Below, one piece after another: positions 28,640-37,776 of a stretch of 64,000 bases of DNA. Each line of letters starts with the position of its first letter. The stretch's first letter is position 1. The translations under genes were made by a program, and so were the position numbers. The notes beneath the pieces are model-generated. The model saw only the letters and a program-made list of their open reading frames with translations. It did not search any database and was not told the origin of the DNA. This DNA is from Desulfobacula sp. (GTDB taxonomy: Bacteria > Desulfobacterota > Desulfobacteria > Desulfobacterales > Desulfobacteraceae): the NCBI GenBank assembly GCA_018645325.1, contig JABGOU010000003.1, forward strand, positions 98,045 through 162,044, written 5' to 3'.

Positions 28640-29734
28640 CTAATATCGGAAAGGCCACAACTTGGTATAGGATTTTGTAATTCTCCACCAGTTTGCAATT
28701 CCCCTTGACTCATACATTAAAAACAGAACAATGACCAAACCAAAAGTAAAGGGTTTCATTGCTGTGGTAAGGTTCATACCCGATGGCAGATATTGCCCGA
28801 TAGCTTCTGAAAGGTGCTCCATTTGAAGGTCCAAAAATTTTATGAAAACAGGTCCCCAGAAAGACCCGTTCAAGGTTCCCAATCCCCCGACAATTGCCAT
28901 GGCAAGATAGCCAATGGACTCATGGAGCGTAAAGGATTCAAATCCAACCCCCCTGTAGACGTAGGCATGCAAAGCACCTGCAACTCCGGCAAAAAAACCG
29001 GCCAGGGCAAAGGCATAGACTTTTGTGAGCCCGGGATTTATCCCCATGGCATCGGCAGCACGGTCATTGTCCCGGACTGCGATCAGGCATCTGCCATAAC
29101 GGGTTTTAAGAAGATTCCTGAACCCAAAACCCAGCAGGATCACCACCACAAGGATGGCATAGTACCAGAAAAAATAATGATCTTTTCGTCCCACCTTTCC
29201 GGTGAACCAGAAAACACGGCCCACAGATATGGTCTGGCCCTGGTTAAAAAAGGTCATAAAATTAATTACCCATTGAAAAATCATCTGAAAAGATAGGGTG
29301 GCAATAGCAAGATACAGATGTTTCAGACGTAGGGCAGGCAAGCCGACAATAGCACCGAATCCTGCACCGACAAGTCCGGAAAGTATAATCATCAAGGGCC
29401 AGAAATGAGTGATGATAATATGGGTATCACCCATGGTCCTGCAAAAAGATGCCACTGTGTATGCACCAATACCCACAAAGGCGGCATGACCTATGGAAAT
29501 AAGCCCTGCAAATCCTGTTACAAGATTGAGTCCCATGACGGCAACAACGGCGATCAATGTATTATCAATCACTAGCATAAATTTGTTACTCAAAGGGAAA
29601 AACAAAGGCCATGCAAAAAGAATAATCAGGAAAAATGTAAACACGGAACGGTCAAGACTTGTAAAAAATGTCTTTTGTTCCTGTTTATAGGTTGTGTAAA
29701 AATTACCAGTTGCTAACCACGTATTTGCTGACAT
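28640..29734 (-). CDS. livM: Branched-chain-type ABC transporter permease (LivM)
   Basis: A 364-residue polytopic membrane protein. After an N-terminal cytosolic stretch come hydrophobic helices with the LivM signature NLVTGFAGLISIGHAAFVGIGAY, then GLPALRLKHLYLAIATLSF and RNLLKTRYGRCLIAVRDNDRAADAMGINP (the EAA-like loop). It starts 3 bases after the livH stop, so translational coupling is likely. It forms the membrane channel with LivH. Confidence 0.92.
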   Translation of the reverse strand: MSANTWLATGNFYTTYKQEQKTFFTSLDRSVFTFFLIILFAWPLFFPLSNKFMLVIDNTLIAVVAVMGLNLVTGFAGLISIGHAAFVGIGAYTVASFCRTMGDTHIIITHFWPLMIILSGLVGAGFGAIVGLPALRLKHLYLAIATLSFQMIFQWVINFMTFFNQGQTISVGRVFWFTGKVGRKDHYFFWYYAILVVVILLGFGFRNLLKTRYGRCLIAVRDNDRAADAMGINPGLTKVYAFALAGFFAGVAGALHAYVYRGVGFESFTLHESIGYLAMAIVGGLGTLNGSFWGPVFIKFLDLQMEHLSEAIGQYLPSGMNLTTAMKPFTFGLVIVLFLMYESRGIANWWRITKSYTKLWPFRY

Positions 29735-29737
29735 AGG

Positions 29738-30631
29738 CTACACCCGCTCAATTTCGTGAATTCCAAATAAACCGTGGGGTTTAAATAGAAGAATGATTAA
29801 TAAAATGATATATGGCATGACATCTCCCGTACCGAATAACCCAAAATTACCATCCAGATAACCGCTGGCAAACTGCTGGATCAATCCCATGATGATTCCG
29901 GCCACAACAGCTCCAAGTATGGAATCAAGTCCTCCCAGAATAATAACCGGGAACACGACAATTCCAAATGAATGCAGGGTATCAAAATTTAGCCCTGTGA
30001 TATTGCCGATGATACATCCTGCAGCTGCAGCAGATAATCCTGCTGTGGCCCAGGCAAGACCAAAGACTTTTGGTACTGAGATGCCGACAGACATGGAAGC
30101 AAACTGATCGTCGGATACTGCCCTCATGGATATCCCAACGGTTGATTTCTTGAAAAACCAGGAAAATCCCCCAATCAGGATAAAGGTGATGATAACCCCC
30201 ACAAGCTGGGTCCATGAAATGGAAACCCCACCAAAAGAAAGGGGTTCATGGGGAAGAAATGTGGGAAATGAGAAATTTTCACTTCCAAAGGGGGTCAGAT
30301 AAATCAATCCATCAAGGATGGATCCCAATCCAATGGTGACCATAATGACAGAGATAATGGGTTCTCCGATCAGACGTCTTAAGAAAATCCGTTCAACACT
30401 CATGGCTAAAAAGAAAGTGATTATCATGCTGGCTAAAAATGAAAAGAAAATGGGGATGGCGAGGGTGACAGTTAAAAAATAGGTGATAAAAGCACCTGCC
30501 GCAATAATCTGGCCGTGGGCAAAATTTGCCACCCGGCTTGATTTATAAACCAGAACCAGGCCAAGGGCGGCCAATGCATAGATGGAGCCCACAACAATGC
30601 CACTGACTACAATTTGAAAAAAATAACTCAT
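29738..30631 (-). CDS. livH: Branched-chain-type ABC transporter permease (LivH)
   Basis: A 297-residue membrane protein with about eight hydrophobic segments. The family start is FFQIVVSGIVVGSIYALAALGLVLVYKSSRVANFAHGQIIAAGAF. The coupling loop is RAVSDDQFASMSVGISVPKVFGLAWATAGLSAAAAG, followed by GGLDSILGAVVAGIIMGLIQQ. It lies 5 bases after the acyl-CoA ligase stop, with the ribosome site GGAG inside the ligase end. Partner of LivM. Confidence 0.92.
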   Translation of the reverse strand: MSYFFQIVVSGIVVGSIYALAALGLVLVYKSSRVANFAHGQIIAAGAFITYFLTVTLAIPIFFSFLASMIITFFLAMSVERIFLRRLIGEPIISVIMVTIGLGSILDGLIYLTPFGSENFSFPTFLPHEPLSFGGVSISWTQLVGVIITFILIGGFSWFFKKSTVGISMRAVSDDQFASMSVGISVPKVFGLAWATAGLSAAAAGCIIGNITGLNFDTLHSFGIVVFPVIILGGLDSILGAVVAGIIMGLIQQFASGYLDGNFGLFGTGDVMPYIILLIILLFKPHGLFGIHEIERV

Positions 30632-30636
30632 ATGAT

Positions 30637-32565
30637 TTATTTGGCTCCTTTCACCGTGTAAAATTCAATACTTGTTTTAACCTTTGTTGATTGCCCGTCC
30701 TGATACTGGAAGGATGCTTCAACTTCCTTTTTATTGACGGATTCGTCATAAAGGAAATCATATAGGTTCTGGTATCGTTCCTGTACAAATTTACGACGGA
30801 TCTTGCCGGTCTTGGTCAACTCCCCGTCATCTGTATCTAAGAGTTTGTAGAGCAAAGCAAAGCGTTTAATTTTAAAATGTTCTTTTTCCGCCCTTGAATT
30901 TACATCTAAAACTTGTTCCATCATAAGCTTTGCAACCTCGGGCCTGCTTGAAAGATCCATATAAGTAGTAAATGAAATCCCTCTATCTTCAGCCCATTTG
31001 CCTACAACAATGGGATCAACATTAATCAGGCATGCCACATAGTCTTCTTTATTTCCATAAATCACAGCCTCTTTGATATAGGGACTGAATTTAAGGGCGT
31101 TTTCCAGGAACATGGGAGAAAACATTTCATCCTTGTTATTATGCATAACATCGGAAAGACGGTCGATAACAACCAGATGTCCGTTTTCATCAATAAAGCC
31201 GGCATCCCCTGAATGAAGCCATCCACCCTCTAAAAGTTCTTCTGATTTTTCCGGAAGCTCATAATACCCAGGGGTCACAGAATCAGATCTGGAAAGTATT
31301 TCACCTTCATCGGAAATTTTACACTGGGTTCCGGGCAAAGGCTTACCAACGGTTTCAGGTCTTACATCACCGTCTCTGTGCATATAGGCAATTCCAACAA
31401 TTTCGGTCTGTCCATAGATCTGTTTTAAGTTTACACCGATTGCCTGGTAAAATGTAAAAAGTTCAGGGCCTAATGCTGCACCACCAGTATAGGCTCTTCT
31501 TAGACGAAGAAACCCAATCTGGTTGACAAGAGGTCTGAATATCAATTGGGTGCCCAGCCATGATAATATTTTTAATCCCAATGGCATGGGTTTGTTGGTC
31601 ATCCTGTAGCCTGCTGCTTTAAGGCCTATTTTTATGAAATAATTATAGAAAAGTTTGTTCAACCAATAAGACTGGTCAATTTTAAGCCATATTTCAGAGC
31701 GGATGGTTTCATAAATTCTTGGAGCGCCAAACATGAAATGGGGCCCGATCTCTTTTAAGTCTGACATGGCTGTTTCAACAGATTCGGGGAAGTTGAGGGT
31801 AATACCCGAAGCCATGGCAACCCCGAATGAGTTCATCTGTTCGCCTATCCAGGCAAAGGGCAGAAAAGAAACATATTCATCCGTGGGCTCAAGATGATCA
31901 ACCTGGATGAGTTGTAATCCCATATTTATATAATTTTTATGGGTAAGCTTTGTACCTTTGGGTAAACCTGTTGTGCCTGATGTGAGGCACAGATGACAGA
32001 CATCATCGGGTTTAGCAGAATCCACAAGGGTTTCAAAAAGCTCAGGATTTTTTGTATGCTCGTCCTCACCCAGTTTATAAAGGTCGGTGATATCGATAAA
32101 CCAGTCATCAGACATATAATCTCTCATGCCCCTTGGATCTTCAAAAATGACTTTTTTAACATTGGGGATCTTGTCCCTGACATCAAGAACTTTATCCACT
32201 TGTTCCTGGTTGTCACAAAAAACCGCACTGACTTTCAGGTAGCCCAAGATCTGGGCAATTTCATCGGGCATACTGGTTTGATAGATTCCGGCAGAAACAG
32301 CGCCAATAGAGTGTGCACCGATTGCAGTAAACAAAAGCTCAGGGATATTGTCACTGATGATGGCAATGACATCCCCTTTTGCAAGACCGATGGATTTAAG
32401 GCCTAGTGCAGTTTTTCTGACATGATCATAATAATCTTCCCAGGTGTAGGTATTCCAGATTCCAAAATCTTTTTCCCTTAAAGCCGGACGCTTGGGCGTT
32501 TCCTTGACTCGCCAGCGAAGCAATTGGGGGATAGAGTATTCAAGTAATTTGTCATTCTTGCTCAT
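30637..32565 (-). CDS. Long-chain-type acyl-CoA synthetase (AMP-forming)
   Basis: A 642-residue adenylate-forming enzyme of the long FACL type. Motif A3 is CLTSGTTGLPKGTKLTHKN, then YGQTEIVGIAYMH, the core WLHSGDAGFIDENGHLVVIDR and the catalytic A10 lysine in LTKTGKIRRKF. It activates a carboxylic acid to its CoA ester with ATP. GGAGAGGAC before ATG 32565 sets the start; a longer frame upstream overlaps livG. Its place between livG and livH is shared with many acid-degradation clusters and implies import coupled to CoA activation. The substrate is undetermined. Confidence 0.88.
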   Translation of the reverse strand: MSKNDKLLEYSIPQLLRWRVKETPKRPALREKDFGIWNTYTWEDYYDHVRKTALGLKSIGLAKGDVIAIISDNIPELLFTAIGAHSIGAVSAGIYQTSMPDEIAQILGYLKVSAVFCDNQEQVDKVLDVRDKIPNVKKVIFEDPRGMRDYMSDDWFIDITDLYKLGEDEHTKNPELFETLVDSAKPDDVCHLCLTSGTTGLPKGTKLTHKNYINMGLQLIQVDHLEPTDEYVSFLPFAWIGEQMNSFGVAMASGITLNFPESVETAMSDLKEIGPHFMFGAPRIYETIRSEIWLKIDQSYWLNKLFYNYFIKIGLKAAGYRMTNKPMPLGLKILSWLGTQLIFRPLVNQIGFLRLRRAYTGGAALGPELFTFYQAIGVNLKQIYGQTEIVGIAYMHRDGDVRPETVGKPLPGTQCKISDEGEILSRSDSVTPGYYELPEKSEELLEGGWLHSGDAGFIDENGHLVVIDRLSDVMHNNKDEMFSPMFLENALKFSPYIKEAVIYGNKEDYVACLINVDPIVVGKWAEDRGISFTTYMDLSSRPEVAKLMMEQVLDVNSRAEKEHFKIKRFALLYKLLDTDDGELTKTGKIRRKFVQERYQNLYDFLYDESVNKKEVEASFQYQDGQSTKVKTSIEFYTVKGAK

Positions 32566-32569
32566 AGAT

Positions 32570-33331
32570 TTAGTCCTCTCCAATATAGGCTTCAATTACT
32601 TTAGGATTCTGGGCAACCTCTTCAGGGGTTCCCGAACCAATCACTTCGCCAAAATCAAGAACATAGATTCTGTCTGAAATATCCATGACAACCCCAAGAT
32701 CATGCTCTACAAGTACCACTGTTATCCCTTTTTCTTTTTGAATATCCATGACAAACCGGACAATGTCTTCTTTTTCTTCCTGGTTCATCCCGGCCATGGG
32801 TTCATCTAAAAGAAGGATATCAGGAGCCAGGGTAAGGGCACGGGCCACCTCGACTTTTTTCTGGACCCCATAGCTTAAATTTCCTACAAGGCTTTTTCGA
32901 TAGGGTTCCAGCTCCATGAAATCGATGACACCTTCCACAAATGCTCTGTTCTCAGCTTCGATGCGGGAGGCCTTTCCATAAAAGAAAACGGCATGCAGAA
33001 AGCTGTATTTTAAATTCTGGTGCCTGGCCAAAAGAAGATTGTCAAGAACAGAAAGTCCGGAAAACAGTTCAAGGTTTTGAAAGGCTCTGGAAATTCCCAT
33101 ATTCGATACTTGGTGTGGAGACGCATGAGTCAGCTTTTTTCCTTTATAATCAATGTCGCCTTGTGTGGGATGATAAAAACCTGATATGCAGTTGAGCATA
33201 CTGGTTTTACCGGCACCATTGGGGCCGATAATTGATGTGATCAGACCCGCCTCGATCTTCATGTCTACCCTGGAAAGAGCCTTGAGTCCGCCAAAAGAAA
33301 GTGTAACGTTTGAAACATTTAAATGTGCCAT
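32570..33331 (-). CDS. livG: Branched-chain-type ABC transporter ATPase (LivG)
   Basis: A 253-residue ATPase. Walker A is IIGPNGAGKTSMLNCISGFY, then the LivG-specific ISRAFQNLELFSGLSVLDNLLLARH, signature LSYGVQKKVEVARAL, Walker B ILLLDEPMAGMNQEE and H-loop LVEHDLGVVMDISDRIYVLDFG. It is the first gene of the seven-gene minus-strand operon. The region 33332-33608 upstream should hold its promoter, but no clear operator was seen and the GAGCGCTC site is absent. Confidence 0.92.
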   Translation of the reverse strand: MAHLNVSNVTLSFGGLKALSRVDMKIEAGLITSIIGPNGAGKTSMLNCISGFYHPTQGDIDYKGKKLTHASPHQVSNMGISRAFQNLELFSGLSVLDNLLLARHQNLKYSFLHAVFFYGKASRIEAENRAFVEGVIDFMELEPYRKSLVGNLSYGVQKKVEVARALTLAPDILLLDEPMAGMNQEEKEDIVRFVMDIQKEKGITVVLVEHDLGVVMDISDRIYVLDFGEVIGSGTPEEVAQNPKVIEAYIGED

Positions 33332-33608
33332 ATAAAATCCAAATTCTATAAGTCAGATTAAAGAGAACTTGCATCCAAAAAAAATTATTGCCAAAAATGA
33401 TTATTCAAATTGAAACAAAAGATTAAAGCAAGTACTCACCTCCTATCATAAAAGATACGTATAAATTTGTCTGACAGTATAAATGAATAAAGCGTTAAGG
33501 CCCATTGTAACCTGATTAATACTGGAAAAGACCCTAAAGATTACCAATAGTAAATCAACTTTCGAGTGTCAAGGCAAAAACCATGTTTACAAAAAAAAAG
33601 GAAGTGTT

Positions 33609-35111
33609 TTAACCATATTCTTTTTTGATTTTTTCACGGTCAATTGAGCCATTCTCTGTTTTTGGTAATTCATCTACAAATTCAACATATCGTGGTTTTT
33701 TGTATCCGGCAATAAGGGACCCGCAAAATTTTATCAGATCTTCCTTTGTAAGGTACGCTCCCGGATTAAGCGAGCAAACGGCTTTTATTCCTTCACCAAA
33801 TTTTGGGTCTGGAACACCAAATACACAGACTTCTTTGACGGTATCGTGTTCAAGAATAACTTTTTCTACTTCAGCCGGGAAAACATTTTCTCCCCCGGGC
33901 TTGATGAGCTCTCTTTCTGCTTTTCGGCCCTTAAAAAACAAAAACCCATCGGAATCTATCATTCCAAGGTCTCCTGTATGGTGCCAGCCGTCCCTTAAGG
34001 TGTGGGCATTTAATTTATCGGCATTCCAATACCCCTGGAAAACCAAAGGGCCTCTGACTATGATTTCTCCGGTTTTACCCGTGGGTAAAAAACTATCAAA
34101 GTCATCTGCAATTTTGATATTGGCTAAAGGTGATATAACTCCTGCTGATCCAGGCTTTGTAAAGTACTCGGTAAAAGAGATCAGGCCGGATGTTTCAGTC
34201 TGTCCGTACATGGTCCAGTATTTTGAATCAGTACAGGTTTCCCATTTTTTTGCAGTATCAGGCATCTCAAGCCCGGCAGCTATTTCAAGGCTTGACAGGT
34301 CATAATTACCGTTTTCCATTGCATCTATAAGGTTTGATAATATGGGGGGGAAGGAACCAAAAAAATTAACTTTTTGTTCCTGGATAAGATCTAATGTTTC
34401 AGGGGGGTCAAATTTTTCCTGTAGTACGTTTTTACCTCCGGCTTGAAGGATTCCTAACCCAAGATTAATTCCCATAATGTGAAATAATGGCAAAATATTT
34501 AAATATGTTTTGGTTTTATCAATTCCAAAAGCAGTAATTATCTGCTGGTTGGATAAAATAATGTTTTTTTGTGCCAGGACAGCACCTCTTGGTTTGCCTA
34601 ACATTGCTGCCGTGTGGATAATCAAAAAAGGATCAATAGAACTGCTTGGTTCGCAAGCCTTAAGCGGGGAAGTGCGGTAAAGATTTGAAAAATTTTTGTC
34701 TTCTTCATCAACAACATAAGATTGTTTGAGGCATGAAAAAGACGAAGCAAGCGAGTTTGCCTGGTCTTCCATTTCTTTATCTGCAAAAATTAAAGCAGGG
34801 GTAGTATCTTCAATAATATGAGATATTTCATCCTGGCTTAACCGCCGGTTAATGAGAACCAGTACAAGGTTGAGAGCTGATGCCGCACCAAAAAGATGGA
34901 AAAAGACGGGGTGGTTTTTGCAAAGAACGGCAACCCTGGTGCCGGCTTTAAGGTCCTGGTTCCTGAGACCGTTGGCAAATCTGGATGTCTGATTAAAAAG
35001 ATCGGCATAGTTTGTTTCCATTCCCTTCCAGTGAAGGGCACAGGATTTGCCATTATAGAGAGCATTTTTTTCATAGATATCAAAAAAGGTCAGGTTATGT
35101 AAGTTGTCCAT
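33609..35111 (-). CDS. AMP-dependent acyl-CoA synthetase/ligase (class I, about 500 residues)
   Basis: A 500-residue adenylate-forming ligase. Motif A3 is unusual (IIHTAAMLGKPRGAVLAQKN in place of the TSGTTG form). It is followed by YGQTETSGLISFTEY, WHHTGDLGMIDSDGFLFFKGR and the C-terminal LPKTENGSIDREKIKK. At A10 the usual catalytic Lys after Gly is Ser here. ATG 35111 or the adjacent GTG 35114 both fit AAGGAG. The upstream region has the same 15-bp palindrome as the tetR gene, so it is probably in that regulon. Substrate unknown; a short-chain or aromatic acid is possible. Confidence 0.82.
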   Translation of the reverse strand: MDNLHNLTFFDIYEKNALYNGKSCALHWKGMETNYADLFNQTSRFANGLRNQDLKAGTRVAVLCKNHPVFFHLFGAASALNLVLVLINRRLSQDEISHIIEDTTPALIFADKEMEDQANSLASSFSCLKQSYVVDEEDKNFSNLYRTSPLKACEPSSSIDPFLIIHTAAMLGKPRGAVLAQKNIILSNQQIITAFGIDKTKTYLNILPLFHIMGINLGLGILQAGGKNVLQEKFDPPETLDLIQEQKVNFFGSFPPILSNLIDAMENGNYDLSSLEIAAGLEMPDTAKKWETCTDSKYWTMYGQTETSGLISFTEYFTKPGSAGVISPLANIKIADDFDSFLPTGKTGEIIVRGPLVFQGYWNADKLNAHTLRDGWHHTGDLGMIDSDGFLFFKGRKAERELIKPGGENVFPAEVEKVILEHDTVKEVCVFGVPDPKFGEGIKAVCSLNPGAYLTKEDLIKFCGSLIAGYKKPRYVEFVDELPKTENGSIDREKIKKEYG

Positions 35112-35198
35112 CACAAAATACTCCTTATAAAAAGGATAAAAATTAATTCATTTTTGTACAAGTTTACCCAAAGCTATCTGTTAAACGGGTTTGCAAAC

Positions 35199-35214
35199 AA
35201 ACGAGCGCTCAGTC
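35199..35214. promoter_or_regulatory. TetR-type operator upstream of the acyl-CoA ligase
   Basis: AAACGAGCGCTCAGTC has the GAGCGCTC core at 35203-35210. Bases 35200-35214 are the exact reverse complement of 18371-18385, the site before tetR. It lies about 90 bases upstream of the ligase start and beyond the end of the kinase gene at 35256, so the ligase promoter is the likely target. Confidence 0.6.
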
Positions 35215-35255
35215 TCAATACATTAGATTGTAATAATTCAATTTTATCTGGTTTG

Positions 35256-37589
35256 TCAAAGACTTTTTTTATTTTTCTCAAGGGGGAAAAATATGGAAAA
35301 AATCGAATGTCCGGAATTTAAACAATCCTCCTGGCTGTTGCAAAAGGGACATTCTTCAATATCGCCCGGACATTTTGTTTCCTTGTTTTTTAAAAGGAAG
35401 CGGCATCGTTGCGATACCATATCTAAAACAAAGCCATGTCGATCTGAAAATATTTTCATCCTTAACAAATCTGCGCCTTTGCCTCCGGCATTAAAGGCAA
35501 AAGGTGTTTTAGTAGAATACAATAATGTTTCCTGGGTTGAAAAAAAACCTTCAAAAATTCTTTTTTGGGCATCGGCTTCAATCCCTACTCCGAAATCATG
35601 GATTTTCAGAAGAATACCTGAATCTTTTGTTTTAAAGGAAATATGAATTTTACCTTTATCCGGAGTATTTTCAATGGCATTTTTAATGAGGCCGCCAATC
35701 ATTTTATTTAAAATTTCTATGGGTAAAAGAATAGTTGGAAGATTATCTTCAATTGAAATCTCGATATTAATGTTTCGGAATTCAAATTCAGGTTTAAGAC
35801 AAGTGTAGAGGTCATTGAAATATTCAGAAAAATTAATAGATTTGTAGCTAATAGACCTGGGACCGAATTTTTCATCAATCAATTGGCTGATCGAGTATTC
35901 AAGCTGGTCAGAAGAAAGGTTTTGCTGGATAAGCGTTTCAAGCTCATCCTGGCAGGCTTCAAACATTTTCAATAAAAGCTTTTGAGCGGAATAGGTCTTG
36001 TCTTCCATTATATCCGCCACTTCATCCTGGATATCAACAATTCTGTCCAGGTTTCTTTCAATCCTGTTCAAAGTTGCTTCAACGTTTAAACCGGGTATAG
36101 ACTCAAGTTTTTTATTTAATATCTGCAAAGAACCTGTGAGGATAGCTACAGGTGTCTTAAGTTCGTGGGAAAGGTGATTAATGACTTTACCTTTTGCCCG
36201 GTTCATGGAAGCCACATCCCTGTAAGCCTCTCTAACTGCCTCTGAGAATCTTGCATTTTCAATTGAAATGGCAACAGTTCCTGCAATCATTGACATCAGT
36301 TCCATATCATTATAGTCAAACAGATTCTGTTTTTTGTTAATGGCACAAAGAACTCCAATGATTCTGCTCTCACTTTTAATTGGAACCTCCAGGAGGCTTT
36401 TTGTTTTATATCCCAGGGTTGCATCTCTTTCAGGATGATCTTTCATCAATTTTTCAACATCGTTTACCAGGGCATATTCTCCGGTTTTAATAATTTTTCC
36501 TGCAAGCATTGAATCAGCAGGGAAACGGAATTTTTTTGCTCTTTTTTCAGTATCTGAATCATCATAGGATGCTCCAGTGAAAAATAACTCATCCGTAATT
36601 TCGTCATATAGGAGAACCATTGCTCCTTCAGTGTTCAAAATCCCTTTGACTTCTTTTGAGATATAGTTCATGAGGTCTTCAAGCTCAGGATATTCAGGCA
36701 GGAGAGCGGAAATTCTCATAATGGTTTTATTGTTTGCCGCTATCCTTTTCTCTTCGGTAATGTCCCTTAAAATGACAAAATTATCTTTTAAACCCGTTTT
36801 AAACCTTTCATGGGATGCTGCCCAGATTACCACATCCAGAACCTTGCCATCCCTTGTCAATCGCTTTGTCTCGTAACGGGTAAGGGATTTGTCTTCTCTG
36901 AATTTGTTCAATATTTCATTTGTTTCAGTTGTAAGAGTTTCAGGTACAAAGGGAACAGGTTTACCTTTGAGATCTTTAAGTGACCATCCAAAGGTTGCTG
37001 AAAAAGAAGGATTGACATAGGAAACTAATCCATCGTCATTATAGACAACAACGGGATAAGGGATAAATTCAAGGATCTTCCGGTAGATTCGATACAATTC
37101 CCTGTTTTTTTGTTCTGAAATTTTTTCTTCTGAAACATCCTGAAGGGTTTCAACTGCACTTATGATATCACCATTTTCATTTGTAATAGTGGAGGCGCAG
37201 AATAAAAGCCATCTACCTTCTTCACCCAGATCCGAAAAAAAATCCGTGGCTGAAAAAAGTTCTTTGGATTTGGCTGATCTATTGTATTTGGAGCCATAAT
37301 GTTTCACAATCTGGTCATCAGATGATCGATCTATTATCAGATCAGCCATAACAGGACGTCTTTTAGAATAAAAGGCTTTCCACTGGTTATTCGTTCCAAT
37401 CATTTCTTTTTCCGAAAGACCGGTTAACTCTTCGCATGCCTTGTTAAAATGGGTTATTTTATGGTGGTCATCTAAAACAAATATGGGGATGGGAGCGTTT
37501 GAGATAATCTCATGGAGTTCATTGTTTTTTTTTTCAAGCGCTTTTATTTTTTTTTCAAGTTTTTTGATGTCATTGGCATCGCTGTTCAT
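35256..37589 (-). CDS. PAS-PAS-GAF sensor histidine kinase
   Basis: A 777-residue soluble kinase with an N-terminal coiled coil (KKLEKKIKALEKKNNELHEI). PAS 1 runs about 24-150 and PAS 2 about 170-285. A GAF domain at about 300-450 contains GTVAISIENARFSE. The phospho-acceptor region is VINHLSHELKTPVAIL (His about 486). The HATPase domain has GGLIKNAIENTPDKG and IHDFGVGIEADAQKRIFEGFF. An insert before the last strand carries a cysteine group (C-x6-C-x2-C-x5-C, CPGDIEECPFC...DC). No membrane segment is seen, so it senses a cytosolic signal. No adjacent response regulator; the facing gene at 37777 is another kinase. Confidence 0.87.
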   Translation of the reverse strand: MNSDANDIKKLEKKIKALEKKNNELHEIISNAPIPIFVLDDHHKITHFNKACEELTGLSEKEMIGTNNQWKAFYSKRRPVMADLIIDRSSDDQIVKHYGSKYNRSAKSKELFSATDFFSDLGEEGRWLLFCASTITNENGDIISAVETLQDVSEEKISEQKNRELYRIYRKILEFIPYPVVVYNDDGLVSYVNPSFSATFGWSLKDLKGKPVPFVPETLTTETNEILNKFREDKSLTRYETKRLTRDGKVLDVVIWAASHERFKTGLKDNFVILRDITEEKRIAANNKTIMRISALLPEYPELEDLMNYISKEVKGILNTEGAMVLLYDEITDELFFTGASYDDSDTEKRAKKFRFPADSMLAGKIIKTGEYALVNDVEKLMKDHPERDATLGYKTKSLLEVPIKSESRIIGVLCAINKKQNLFDYNDMELMSMIAGTVAISIENARFSEAVREAYRDVASMNRAKGKVINHLSHELKTPVAILTGSLQILNKKLESIPGLNVEATLNRIERNLDRIVDIQDEVADIMEDKTYSAQKLLLKMFEACQDELETLIQQNLSSDQLEYSISQLIDEKFGPRSISYKSINFSEYFNDLYTCLKPEFEFRNINIEISIEDNLPTILLPIEILNKMIGGLIKNAIENTPDKGKIHISFKTKDSGILLKIHDFGVGIEADAQKRIFEGFFSTQETLLYSTKTPFAFNAGGKGADLLRMKIFSDRHGFVLDMVSQRCRFLLKNKETKCPGDIEECPFCNSQEDCLNSGHSIFSIFFPLEKNKKSL

Positions 37590-37776
37590 AAATAAACTCC
37601 ATAAAGACTTTACAAGATTGATAGATCCTCGTATAACATAAAGGTCTCACGTAACAAAATGTGAGTTGCAAGATTTTAATATTTTTTAAAAAGATGTAGC
37701 CGATACATAACATTGGCTACAATATATAAAATCATTGATTGACATTGCAAGGATTTTAAAAGGTTCAACTAAGAAA

